Assembly (NCBI GenBank): GCA_965653565.1
Contig: CBFHAI010000019.1
Location: 1 to 64,000 of the forward strand
Reading direction: 5' to 3'
Source of the DNA: JALCLA01 sp965653565
Lineage (GTDB): Bacteria > Pseudomonadota > Gammaproteobacteria > Xanthomonadales > Xanthomonadaceae
DNA: 64,000 nucleotides
Of the stretch, positions 25,384 through 34,664 are shown one piece after another. Under the pieces are notes generated by a model, which did no database searches, was not told the DNA's origin, and worked only from the letters and a program-made list of their open reading frames with translations. Position 1 is the stretch's first letter, and every line of letters begins with the position of its first letter. The translations under genes and the position numbers were made by a program.

Positions 25384-25634
25384 CCCTAGATGACCCTGCC
25401 CCGTGGCGGTCCAGGCGGCACAGCCGCCCTCATATTTTGTCATCGGGAGGTCGACGCCCTCCTTCCGCCCAACCGAAAAATTTGGGAGTTGTGCCCGGCT
25501 CGAACGCCGGACACGTCTACAGGAACGCCGAACGACTAAGAAGAACCAGCGTCGATCAGCACCAGTGAGCGCTTGGCAAGCCGAATGTTGCTGTCGCCCG
25601 CTGCGCCGAGCCATAGCGGCCGCCACACTGCGCA

Positions 25635-28370
25635 TCAAAGCGCGCGCTGCAACGCCTCCATGCGCGCCCGCTGCGGGGCGTTCTTCGCCAATTGCGGATC
25701 GAGGATTTCGCGTGCGCGTTGCAGTTCGCGGCGGGCGCGTTCGGTGTCGCCGTCGGCGTGCGCGAGTTCGGCCAGGTCGAGGGTGAGATCGCCGACGCCG
25801 ACGTAGCGGTCGTTGAAAGCTTTGGCCTGGCGTGTGCGGGCCGATTCGAGTTCGGCTCGCGCGGTTTTGCGATCGCCTTCGGCGGCGGCGAGCAGGCCGC
25901 GGATGCGTTCGATCGCGGCGATGCGCGGGCTTTCGGGCCCGCCGATGTCGTCGAGATTGGCCTGCGCTTCGCGCAGCAACCGATGGGCTTGCGCACGATC
26001 GCCGAAGCGCCGATGCCACTCGGCCAGGTGGATGCGCTGGCGGCCGCGTTCCATCGCCCAGTCGCGATCGGCGATCGGGTCGATCGGTTTCTCCAGCCAC
26101 AAGCGCGCTTCCTCGGCCTTGCCGGCCAGCAGCAGCAGGCGGCCGAAATTCTGCCGCGCCAGCGGCAGCGTGAAGCCGGCGTTCTCGTACTCTTCGATGA
26201 TCGCCGCGCCCTGTCGCATCAGCGGTTCGGCCTGTTCGTAATCGCCGACCTGCTCGTACATCGAACCCAGGTTGAGCATATCGAGCGCGCGCGACGGATC
26301 GTGTTCGGCGCCGGCGCGTCCGCCGATGTCGAACACGGCGCGGAATTGCTCGATCGCCTTGAGCGTGCGGCCCTGGTCGTAATAAACCCGCCCGAGATTG
26401 TTGTGCACGACGGCAATCTTCTGGCTGTCGTGTTCGAGCAATGCCTTGCGGTGTTCGAGGATTTCGAGCAGGACCTTTTCGGCGGCTTCGCTCTCGCCCA
26501 TGTCGCGCAACAGCACGGCGTAGAAACCCAACGACGAAATCAGATCCAGATCGTCGGGCGGCAGTTGCGCACGCAGCTGCGCGATGCTGGCGTCCATCAG
26601 TTGGCGTGCTTCTTCGCTGCGGCCGGCGTTGAACAGCGCTTCCGACAAATACACCTGATGCTTGAGCGTGGCCGGCGCGTTGGCGCCGTCCGCCTCGGTT
26701 TGCAGCGCGACCGCTTCGCGCAGTGCCGCTTCGGCCTCGGCGTTGCGATCGTTGCGCGAATAGGCCAGCCCCAGGCCGGCCAGTGCATTGGACAATTCGC
26801 GCGGTTTGTCGAGGCTGCGCAGCAGATCGACGGCTTCGCGGTAATAGCGTTCGGTGTCGGCGAAACGTTGGCGGCCTTCGGCAGCCAGCGCCAGTTCCTG
26901 CAACAGTTCGGCGCGCTGCCCGGGGGCCAGCGTATCGGGCGCGGCGAGTGCGGCTTCGATCGCAGCAGAGGCTTTTTCGGGCTGGCCCAGATTGCTGTAG
27001 ATCTCGCCAAAGGCGCCCAGCAGCCGCGCGCGCTGCGCCGCCGGAACGTCCTGCGCAGCGGCCAATCGCGCGGTGCCGCGATCGATCAGTGCCGACGGCG
27101 TGACGCTGGCGCCGCGCGCGCGTTCCGGATCGGCTTCGCGGAATAGTTCGACCAGATAGTCGGTCACCGCTTCGGCGGCCTGCGCTTCGCGCTGCGCATG
27201 CGCTTCGGCGCGTAATGCGCGATCGCGTTCGTCGGCCAGTTGCCAGGCCGACCAGCCGAGCAAGGCGACGACGATCAAGGCTGCGGCCGCGACGTAAGGA
27301 TGGCGGCGCAACAATTTGTTGAAGCGATAGCCGACGCTGTCGGGCACCGCATGCACCGGTTCGCCGGCAAGATAGCGTTGCAGATCGTCGGCCAACGCTT
27401 CGGCCGACGAATAGCGTCGCGTCGCATCGACCGCGGTGGCGCGCAGCACGATGCGATCCAGATCGCGCCGCAGCACCGAGCGCCGAGCCGGATCGGCGAT
27501 CTGGCTCGGCGCCGGCAAAGCGCCTTCGTCGTCGGGTTCGGGCGCCTTGTCGGTGAGCAGTTCCGACAGCAGCAGGCCGAGTGCGTAGATGTCGGCCGCC
27601 GTGCTGAGCGGCTCGCCGCGACGTTGCTCCGGACTGGCATAGGCCGGCGTGAACCACGGCTGCGTCGCGCTCGAGGTGCGCGATTCGGGATCGACCAGTT
27701 TGGCGATGCCGAAGTCGAGCAGCAGCGGCCGGCCGTCGTCGCGCAGCAACACGTTCGCCGGTTTGATATCGCGATGCACGATCAGACGCTGATGCGCGTA
27801 GTGCACCGCGTGCGCCAGATCGCGCAGCAGTTCGATGCGGCGGACCAGCGGCAGCTTGCGCTCGATGCAGGCCTCGACGATGGGCTCGCCGGGCACGTAT
27901 TCCATCACCAGATAAGGCTGCCCGTGCACGGTTTCGCCGCCATCGAGCAGACGCGCGATGTTCGGATGCACCAGTTCGGCCAGGATCTGCCGCTCGTGCC
28001 GCAACTGGCGCGCCGCATCGGTGCCGGCGTGGCCGCGGATCAGTTTGATCGCCACCTGATGGCGGAACTGCTCGTCGGCGCGCTCGGCCAGATACACCAG
28101 GCCCATGCCGCCGCTGCCCAGTTCGCGCAGCAAGCGGTACGGCCCCAGACGCATGCCGGGCGCCGGCGATTCGATCGCTTCGAGCAGGGCCGCGCCGAAG
28201 CGGTCGGGCAGTTCGGTACTGCCCGGGTCGGCGGCGAGCATCGCGTCGAGCTCGTCGCGCAATTCGTCGTCGATCGTCAATCCACGCAACCAGCTCGCGC
28301 GTTGCGCGGGGGCGATCGCCAGACCTTCATCGAACAGACGCTCGAGCGTCTGCCAGCGCGCGTCGCTCAC
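25635..28370 (-). CDS. Membrane Ser/Thr protein kinase with C-terminal TPR repeats
   Basis: A 911-residue protein. The kinase domain (about 75-345) has the glycine loop ELGSGGMGLVY, the ATP-binding Lys in VAIKL (residue 109), HRDIKPANVLL, LLDFGIAKL and YASPEQRRGE. One transmembrane helix is at about 375-395 (YVAAAALIVVALLGWSAW). The C-terminal ~500 residues are tetratricopeptide-type helical hairpins (LQELALAAEGRQRFADTE, ALAGLGLAYSRNDRNAEAE, VHNNLGRVYYDQGRTLKAIE), probably periplasmic by topology. The GTG start overlaps the sigma factor stop (GTGA), so kinase and sigma factor are translationally coupled. This pairing is a known ECF/Ser-Thr kinase arrangement in Lysobacterales; the kinase probably controls the sigma factor. 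Confidence 0.93.
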   Translation of the reverse strand: MSDARWQTLERLFDEGLAIAPAQRASWLRGLTIDDELRDELDAMLAADPGSTELPDRFGAALLEAIESPAPGMRLGPYRLLRELGSGGMGLVYLAERADEQFRHQVAIKLIRGHAGTDAARQLRHERQILAELVHPNIARLLDGGETVHGQPYLVMEYVPGEPIVEACIERKLPLVRRIELLRDLAHAVHYAHQRLIVHRDIKPANVLLRDDGRPLLLDFGIAKLVDPESRTSSATQPWFTPAYASPEQRRGEPLSTAADIYALGLLLSELLTDKAPEPDDEGALPAPSQIADPARRSVLRRDLDRIVLRATAVDATRRYSSAEALADDLQRYLAGEPVHAVPDSVGYRFNKLLRRHPYVAAAALIVVALLGWSAWQLADERDRALRAEAHAQREAQAAEAVTDYLVELFREADPERARGASVTPSALIDRGTARLAAAQDVPAAQRARLLGAFGEIYSNLGQPEKASAAIEAALAAPDTLAPGQRAELLQELALAAEGRQRFADTERYYREAVDLLRSLDKPRELSNALAGLGLAYSRNDRNAEAEAALREAVALQTEADGANAPATLKHQVYLSEALFNAGRSEEARQLMDASIAQLRAQLPPDDLDLISSLGFYAVLLRDMGESEAAEKVLLEILEHRKALLEHDSQKIAVVHNNLGRVYYDQGRTLKAIEQFRAVFDIGGRAGAEHDPSRALDMLNLGSMYEQVGDYEQAEPLMRQGAAIIEEYENAGFTLPLARQNFGRLLLLAGKAEEARLWLEKPIDPIADRDWAMERGRQRIHLAEWHRRFGDRAQAHRLLREAQANLDDIGGPESPRIAAIERIRGLLAAAEGDRKTARAELESARTRQAKAFNDRYVGVGDLTLDLAELAHADGDTERARRELQRAREILDPQLAKNAPQRARMEALQRAL

Positions 28371-28939
28371 GATTCGAGCCGCTGCTTGAGCCAGGCGCGG
28401 GCGAAACGCAGGTCGCGATTCACGGTGGCGAGCGAAACTTCGAGCACTTGTGCGACTTCCTCCAGATCGAGCCCGACCAGATAATTGAGTTCGATCACGT
28501 CGGCCTTGCGCGGATCGCTTTCGCGCAGTTGCGTCAGCGCTTCGTACAGCGCCTCGGCGTCGCCGCCGTTTTCCGCCGCGACATCGTCGGCCGCGCCGAG
28601 CGTCACGCGCACCTGTCCGCCGCCGCGTTTGGCGCTCGATTGGCGGCGGCCGAGATCGTGCAGGATGTTGCGCATCGCCACCGCGACGGTCTTGAAGAAA
28701 TGCACGCGATCCTGCCAGGCGACATCGGCATCGAGCAGGTTGATCACCAGTTCGTTCGCCAGTTCCGTCGGCTGCAGCATCGCCGGCCCGCCGTCGGTGC
28801 GCAGGCGGCGCGCCGCCAGCTGCCGGATGCGATCGTAGACCAGGGCCAGCACCGCCTCGGCGGCATGCACATCGCCGCCGCTCCACGCTCGCAGCAGCGT
28901 GGTCAGCTGCTCGCGCCCGTTCGCGTCATCGCCCGTCAT
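28367..28939 (-). CDS. ECF-subfamily RNA polymerase sigma factor
   Basis: A 190-residue sigma factor. Region 2 covers about residues 25-100 (ALVYDRIRQLAARRL, FFKTVAVAMRNILHD). Region 4 covers about 130-185 (DVIELNYLVGLDLEEVAQVL and ATVNRDLRFARAWLKQRL). The pattern belongs to the ECF group often found upstream of TPR-bearing Ser/Thr kinases. No anti-sigma factor gene is adjacent. The coupled kinase is the likely regulator, by phosphorylation; that is inference from gene order. Confidence 0.92.
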   Translation of the reverse strand: MTGDDANGREQLTTLLRAWSGGDVHAAEAVLALVYDRIRQLAARRLRTDGGPAMLQPTELANELVINLLDADVAWQDRVHFFKTVAVAMRNILHDLGRRQSSAKRGGGQVRVTLGAADDVAAENGGDAEALYEALTQLRESDPRKADVIELNYLVGLDLEEVAQVLEVSLATVNRDLRFARAWLKQRLES

Positions 28940-29103
28940 CGTCCGTCTCCTAGGTCCCCCTGCCGATCATACTTGCCGCAGGGCAGGCCGAACGACGATC
29001 GGCTCGCAGCTCGCCCCCCAAATGTGGGTGGCCGACGCGTGCGGTTCCCAGCATCGGCCCGCAGCCGGCGGCAACCCGACCGGGGCGATGGGCCCGGCGC
29101 TCA

Positions 29104-29310
29104 TCAGGTCAGCCGCAGGAAGGCGCGCAGTCGCGGATCGATGCCTTCCCGGCCGTCGGTCCGTTCGAACAATTCGACCGCCAGTTCCAGCGCTTCGTCG
29201 TCCGATTCGCGTTGCGCGCGCGTCAACCGGTCGAGGCGGGCGCGCAGTTCGTCGAGCGACAGCGTCGCCGGCGCCAGGCGCAGGAACGGGATTGCCCGCG
29301 CGCCATTCAT
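29104..29310 (-). CDS. Small hypothetical protein
   Basis: A 68-residue frame from MNGARAIPFLRLAP; an upstream GTG at 29358 would add 16 residues but lies across a hairpin. The sequence is charged and helical (LSLDELRARLDRLTRAQR, DDEALELAVELFER). No domain is recognised. It follows the delta-60 protein gene on the same strand. It could be a genuine small gene or chance; codon composition resembles neighbouring genes. Confidence 0.4.
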   Translation of the reverse strand: MNGARAIPFLRLAPATLSLDELRARLDRLTRAQRESDDEALELAVELFERTDGREGIDPRLRAFLRLT

Positions 29311-29331
29311 CGCGGGGAGCTTCGCCGCGTC

Positions 29332-29353
29332 GCGATCCCGTTGCCGGGATCGC
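29332..29353 (-). terminator. Candidate terminator hairpin after the delta-60 repeat gene
   Basis: Perfect eight-bp stem GCGATCCC / GGGATCGC with a six-base loop, 12 bases beyond the stop of the delta-60 protein gene. No T run follows, so Rho-independent termination is uncertain. Confidence 0.4.
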
Positions 29354-29364
29354 ACCACTTCCGG

Positions 29365-32148
29365 TCAGCGTTCGAAACCATCGCCGAACACGTGCGCGCC
29401 GGCCACCGGACTCACGCGCAGTTGCACCGTGCCGATGACATCGTTGTAGTTGCGATCGCCGGGCCGCGTCGCTTCGATCGTACAGGTGCCGATCTCCAGC
29501 GCGGTGACCGTGGTGCCCGACACTTCGCACGTGATGGCGCCAGCCGAAACGCGATAAACGATGGTTTGCGCCGTGCTGCCGCCGGTCGCGCCGAGCGCGG
29601 CGGTCCCGCCGGGGACCAGCTCGGCGGGCGTGAGCGTGACGATCAACGCGGCCTGATCGGCCTTGTCGATGCCGACGGTTTGCGTTGTCTGCGGCGCCGC
29701 CTGGTAGCTGGCGTCGCCGGGCTGGTCGGCGGTGACGATGCAATCGCCGGCGCCGAGAATCGAAATCATGCCGCTCGCCGCGTCCACCGCACACACCCCT
29801 GGCGTCGCGCTGCCATAGCGCACGTCGAGGCCGCTGCTCGCCGTCGCCGACACGGCGCCCGCCGTGCCGCCGAACACGAAGCGGCCGGGGTTGGGCCCGA
29901 AGTTGATGACTTGCGCCAGGCGCGCGTCGAGCACCGCCAATGCATCGCGTGCTTCGCCGCCGATCTGCGCGAAGCGCCCGGCCACCGCCACCGATCCATC
30001 GGCGGTGAGGGCCAGCGAGAGCACGTCGTCATCCGGCGAGGGACTCCATGACGGATCGGCCTGCCCCGCGTTGGCGGTGGACAGCCGCGCCAGATTGGCG
30101 CGCGCGCCCCCGCCCAGTTCGGAGAAGTCGCCGCCGACGTAGAGCCGGCCGTTGCCGTCCAGCATCAGTGCAGTAACGACCGTGCCGACTTCCGAGGCCG
30201 GATTCCAGGCCGGATCGGCCGCGCCGGTGCCGGTTCCGGACAGCTTCGCCAGACCGAATCGGCCGGCACCGCCGATCATCGGAAAATCGCCGCCGGCGTA
30301 AACGTCGCCGGCCTGATCGACCGCCAGCGCCATCACCGAGTTGGCCGGCGCCGGATTCCAGTTCGCATCGCGCGCACCATCGGTGAGCGCGAACTTGCCG
30401 AGCAGGAATGGGCCGCCCAGGTAAACCGCATCGCGGCCGTCGAGCGCGATCACTTGAACCGTGGAGCCGGGCTGCGGACTCCAGGAATCGAGCGCGCCGG
30501 CGGACGTGAATCGCGCGACGCCATTGCGCGGCGAAGTGACCGCTCCGGCCGTGATGCGATTGAACTGCCCGCCGATATAGACATTGTCGGCCGCATCCGT
30601 CGTCAGCGCGAAAACCGGGCTGTCGGGTTGCGCGATCCAGGCTGGGTCGCGAGTACCGAGCGCGCCGGAAAGTTTGACCAGATGATCGCGGAGCGGGCCG
30701 TCGCCGAAGGAACCACCGGCATAAACATCGTCCTGGCTGTCGATCGCCAATGCATTGACGACGCCGTCGCCGATGCCGGCTACCCAGCCGGTGTCGAGCG
30801 TGCCGTCGGCCCGCACGCGGACCAGATCGTGCAGCGGATAGCCGTCGGCGGTGAGGAAATCGCCGCCGACGATCAAGGCTCCGTCCGACTGCGCCGCGAC
30901 CGCCGTCACCGCGCCCGGCAACTCGGCATCGACGCGGTCGCCGAGCGCACCGGAGGCTTCGATGGTGGCGAAACCGAGCCGCAGTTCGTCTTCGGCGCGC
31001 GTGAACGGGCCGCCGACGACGAGCATGTCGCCCGCCGGCCCGGGCACATCGATCGTCGCCGACACCAGCACTCCTTCCCAGGCGCCATCGAAGCGCGGGT
31101 GCCAGGAAGCGGCGACGCTGCCGTCGACCGACGACAACTTGGCAAGCCGGTGACGGGTGCTGGCGCCGATCGCCGAAAACGAACCACCGACATAGACATC
31201 GCCGTTGCCGTCGACCGCCACCGTGTTGATCTCGCCGTCGGGCGTGCCGGCGTTCCACGCGCCGATAGCCAGGCCGCTCGCGGTGTCGAGCTTCGCCACT
31301 TCCGAGCGCGCCTTGCCGCCGATGTTGTCGAACAGACCGACGACATACAGGGCATCGCCGTCGAGCACGAATTGGTACGGGAATTTGTCCGGCGCCGGAT
31401 TCCAGTTGGGATCGACGACCACGTTGCCGCCGGCGTCGCGCACCAGCTTCGCAGCGTTGCTCCGCGATACGCCGCCGATCGAATCGAACGAACCGCCGAC
31501 ATACAGCCCGCTGGCGTCGCTGGCCAGCGTGAGGATCGCATTGCTCGGCCCCACATCCGGAGCCGCCGCCCATGCCGGATCGACGTTGCCGGTGCCGGAG
31601 GAGAGTTTCGTCAATCGGCGTGGCACCGGCGGCGTGGTGGTGACGGTGAACTGTCCGCCGCCGACGTAAACGCCGCCCGCGTCGGCCGCCATGGCGTAGA
31701 CACTGCTGCCGTCGTCGAGCTGCGCCGTCCACGCGGGGTCGACGCTGCCGGCACCGGTGCCGGCGAGCTTGGCGAGACCGGTGCGCGGCTGGCCGTCGAT
31801 CTCACCGAAATAGCCTGCGACGTAAACCGCGCCGTCCGGCGCGACCGCCATCGTCTGCACCGAATCGTTCGCCGAAGGCCGCCAGTCCGGATCGAGACTG
31901 CCATCGTTGCGCAGCCGCGCGAGATTGCCGCGCGGCTCGCCGTTGACCGATGTGAAGTTGCCACCGAACACCACGCCGCCGTCCGGAAGCCGTGCAATCG
32001 CGTGCACTTCGCCCGCAACCTTGAGCCGCAGATCGGGATTCGCGCGTGGCGCGGGCGCCTGCGCCATCGCGCCGGCGGCGCACAGCAGCAATGCTGTCGC
32101 GAACGACGAACGCAGCGCCGCCGGCAACACGGAAAACACGGTATTCAT
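29365..32148 (-). CDS. Secreted delta-60-repeat beta-propeller protein with C-terminal GFE tail
   Basis: A 927-residue exported protein. The ATG is preceded by AGGA; a signal peptide follows (residues about 12-30, ending AMAQ). From about residue 45 to 740 it is built of repeats of ~50-60 residues of the delta-60 type (VFGGNFTSVNGEPRGNLARL; VYVAGYFGEIDGQPRTGLAKL; VYAGGDFPMIGGAGRFGLAKL). The last ~190 residues form two Ig-like modules (FGGTAGAVSATASSGLDVRY; GDCIVTADQPGDASYQAAP). The protein ends in HVFGDGFER, a tail shared with other secreted proteins here. The role is probably surface or extracellular; no enzyme motif is visible. Confidence 0.88.
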   Translation of the reverse strand: MNTVFSVLPAALRSSFATALLLCAAGAMAQAPAPRANPDLRLKVAGEVHAIARLPDGGVVFGGNFTSVNGEPRGNLARLRNDGSLDPDWRPSANDSVQTMAVAPDGAVYVAGYFGEIDGQPRTGLAKLAGTGAGSVDPAWTAQLDDGSSVYAMAADAGGVYVGGGQFTVTTTPPVPRRLTKLSSGTGNVDPAWAAAPDVGPSNAILTLASDASGLYVGGSFDSIGGVSRSNAAKLVRDAGGNVVVDPNWNPAPDKFPYQFVLDGDALYVVGLFDNIGGKARSEVAKLDTASGLAIGAWNAGTPDGEINTVAVDGNGDVYVGGSFSAIGASTRHRLAKLSSVDGSVAASWHPRFDGAWEGVLVSATIDVPGPAGDMLVVGGPFTRAEDELRLGFATIEASGALGDRVDAELPGAVTAVAAQSDGALIVGGDFLTADGYPLHDLVRVRADGTLDTGWVAGIGDGVVNALAIDSQDDVYAGGSFGDGPLRDHLVKLSGALGTRDPAWIAQPDSPVFALTTDAADNVYIGGQFNRITAGAVTSPRNGVARFTSAGALDSWSPQPGSTVQVIALDGRDAVYLGGPFLLGKFALTDGARDANWNPAPANSVMALAVDQAGDVYAGGDFPMIGGAGRFGLAKLSGTGTGAADPAWNPASEVGTVVTALMLDGNGRLYVGGDFSELGGGARANLARLSTANAGQADPSWSPSPDDDVLSLALTADGSVAVAGRFAQIGGEARDALAVLDARLAQVINFGPNPGRFVFGGTAGAVSATASSGLDVRYGSATPGVCAVDAASGMISILGAGDCIVTADQPGDASYQAAPQTTQTVGIDKADQAALIVTLTPAELVPGGTAALGATGGSTAQTIVYRVSAGAITCEVSGTTVTALEIGTCTIEATRPGDRNYNDVIGTVQLRVSPVAGAHVFGDGFER

Positions 32149-32285
32149 GCGGGGGTTCCTGAAAACTTGCGCGGTTGTTGCGCCAGAGAGATTCGCTTGC
32201 CGACATGGCGATCGCTCGGCGTCACCGGCATGGCGTGGAAGATGTCGATCGAAACCGGTATCCCGACGCAGGACGGCGCCGCCGC

Positions 32286-34664
32286 TCACCCGTGTTCGCC
32301 TTCCTGCAACCGCTTCGCCGAAGCCAGCCGATCGAACAGGCTGACCAGCGTGCGCTCCGCCGTCGCATCGCCCGTGCAGCGCACCAGCGTGCCGTTGGCG
32401 AGCATGCTCGCGACACGGCTGGCCGGCAGTTCGAGCGCTTTCACGCCGGCCTGGTTGACGAATACATGCCAGCCGCTCGAGACACCGCGCCAGCACAGTT
32501 TCAGACGCGTCGCGGGTTGATCGGGCGTGTGCAGGTCGACGAGTTGGCCGACTTCGAGCGGGGTGTTGTCGGGTTGTGGCGGGGGTGGTGCGTCGGGAAT
32601 CGGGAGATGGGAGCCGGGAGAAGGACGCGCGGTGTCTTCGATGCGTCTGGCGTCGACGCCGGTTTCGTAGTCGGCGGCTTCGTCCGCTGCAGTCGATCGC
32701 GAGGCTCGATCGCGACTGTCAGCCGCCGTGACTTCGTACGGCACAGCGGCGAATGCGCGCGGCGCCGTGTCGATATCGTGCCCACCGCCGACGATCACGA
32801 AGGCCGGATCGCCGATCTCCGCCTCGGTCGCATCGACGATCAGCCGCGTCAGGCTGCGCCAGACGTCCATCATCTGCTGCGCCGAATAGCCGACCAGTTC
32901 GAGTCCGTTGCGCAGATCGATCGCAGTGGAGGCCAGCTGATGCATCGCCTGCTGCGCACGCGCCGGTCGGCACGAAGGCAAGGTCGCCCAGTTGCCGAAC
33001 GCCAAGCGAAGACTCGTCGCCACCGCGGCGGCATTGCGGAATTCGACGGCATCGGCGCCATGACGCAATGCCACCAGCACCATGTACTGGGCCCACGGCC
33101 GACGCAGCAACTCGTGCACCAGCGGCGGCAGTTCGCCGTGCGCCAGTTCGCGGCCGATGTGCTCGGCCACCGTCTGCCAGGCGAGTTGCAGCCGTTCGCG
33201 ATTTTCGGCGGAATCGTCGGCATCGATATCGCGCAGCAATTCGAGCGAACGCACGCGCTCGTGGTTGCGCTGCAACACCTCGAGGATTTCGACGAACACC
33301 GCCGGGCTGTCGCCGTAATGCACGAGTACGTCGGCGATCGCGGTGCGACAGCAGGCCAGCATGCGCACGCCGCGCGGCGTGCCGGGGCCGAATTCGAGCG
33401 CGCCGCGCACCAGCGCTTCGAGCAATTGACGCGCGGCGCTGTCGCGGCGCAGCAGCAGCTGGCGATCGTCCAGCGTCAGGCGCAGGAAAGGAATGCGCAG
33501 TTTGAACAGATCCGGCACCAGCTGCGGCGGGAAATCCGCATCGGCGACGAGCAATTCGAACAGGGTCTCGACCAGATCGGCGACCGCCAGATCGGTTTCT
33601 GACAACACGCGATCCTGTCCGCGCAATGCGTTGGCGCTACGCAGGGCGGCTTCCACCAAGGCAGCCAGCGGCGCCGGCGCGTCTTGTTCGTCGCCGCGCG
33701 TATTCTTCTGCGCCGCCTGCAGCAGGATCAGCGCGCGCACCAGCTGTTCGCGGGTCCAGTGCGGCTGCGCCGCGCTGCGCCGCGCCTGCGCCTTGCCGGC
33801 GAGCAGTTGCAATGCCGCGGCGAGCAGGTCGGAACGTGCGATCGAAGCCGACAATTTGCCATGCTGCGCTTCTTCCGCCATCGCCGCCGGCGACAAGCTT
33901 GCATTCGACGGTGCGTCGCTCTGGGCCGGCAGCGATTTATCGCCGCGGCTCACCGACAATGCGAACTCCGCATCCTGCGCGCCCAGCATCTGCACGCATT
34001 CGCGGTAGGTTTCCGGCAACCCGCCCAGCATCTGCGCATGCAGCGCGCGCAGCAGCACCACGCGCACTTCGGCTTCCAGCGACACCGCGGACACCGTCTG
34101 CAGATAGGCATCGAGCACCGGGCGCGGACCGATGACGCTCGCCACCCGATCGATCCGGGTTTCGTCGCCCGGCCCGAGCGCCCGCGCCAGCACCACCAGC
34201 GCCGGACGCGCGATGGCGTCGACCTGCGCCACGAAGGTCGCGCACAGCAACTCCTGTTCGAGATCTTCTTCGCACATCATGCGCAGCGCCCGCGGTTTGC
34301 GGCCGGCATCCGGTTTCGCCGTGGGCATCGCGGCGATGTGCGCCGCCACGCGCGTGACGAATTCGGCGCGCAATTGCGCTTCGCAGGCCTTCAGCGTCCG
34401 CAGGCTGCGATACACGGCGAGCCGCACAGCCTTGCTCGAGCGCAGCATTTCGCCGTCATCGGCGAGCAGTTCCAGCGCCTGTTCGTGCGCCTGCCGGCAC
34501 AATCGGTCCAGATGCCGGCGCATCACCGACGTGAGCATCCCGAGCCGCGCCGGCGAGGCGAACTGGGTCGCTTCGCTTTCGCCATTGCCGGCGACCAGAT
34601 CGGCGGATGAAACGTCGCCCGCTGCGGTCGGCGAGGAGAAATGCGACTGATCGAGCGGGTTCAT
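32286..34664 (-). CDS. DUF1631 family protein
   Basis: A 792-residue helical cytoplasmic protein of the DUF1631 family (annotated in some genomes as thymidine phosphorylase by error). Typical segments are MLTSVMRRHLDRLCRQAHE near residue 40, FVTRVAAHIAA, and the C-terminal PilZ-like barrel region (VGQLVDLHTPDQPATRLKL, GWHVFVNQAGVKALEL). In this lineage such proteins occur with c-di-GMP and pilus genes, but the molecular role is unknown. The ATG overlaps the upstream gene's TGA (ATGA). It is the last recognisable member of the long pilE-led operon. Confidence 0.82.
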   Translation of the reverse strand: MNPLDQSHFSSPTAAGDVSSADLVAGNGESEATQFASPARLGMLTSVMRRHLDRLCRQAHEQALELLADDGEMLRSSKAVRLAVYRSLRTLKACEAQLRAEFVTRVAAHIAAMPTAKPDAGRKPRALRMMCEEDLEQELLCATFVAQVDAIARPALVVLARALGPGDETRIDRVASVIGPRPVLDAYLQTVSAVSLEAEVRVVLLRALHAQMLGGLPETYRECVQMLGAQDAEFALSVSRGDKSLPAQSDAPSNASLSPAAMAEEAQHGKLSASIARSDLLAAALQLLAGKAQARRSAAQPHWTREQLVRALILLQAAQKNTRGDEQDAPAPLAALVEAALRSANALRGQDRVLSETDLAVADLVETLFELLVADADFPPQLVPDLFKLRIPFLRLTLDDRQLLLRRDSAARQLLEALVRGALEFGPGTPRGVRMLACCRTAIADVLVHYGDSPAVFVEILEVLQRNHERVRSLELLRDIDADDSAENRERLQLAWQTVAEHIGRELAHGELPPLVHELLRRPWAQYMVLVALRHGADAVEFRNAAAVATSLRLAFGNWATLPSCRPARAQQAMHQLASTAIDLRNGLELVGYSAQQMMDVWRSLTRLIVDATEAEIGDPAFVIVGGGHDIDTAPRAFAAVPYEVTAADSRDRASRSTAADEAADYETGVDARRIEDTARPSPGSHLPIPDAPPPPQPDNTPLEVGQLVDLHTPDQPATRLKLCWRGVSSGWHVFVNQAGVKALELPASRVASMLANGTLVRCTGDATAERTLVSLFDRLASAKRLQEGEHG

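Noticed and set aside
25493..25515. A TTCGAGC-like arm (GGCTCGAACGCC) suggesting a second tRNA or an attachment site
   Set aside because: The stems do not pair as a T arm, and no acceptor or anticodon arm surrounds it. It does not repeat the tRNA-Met 3' end.
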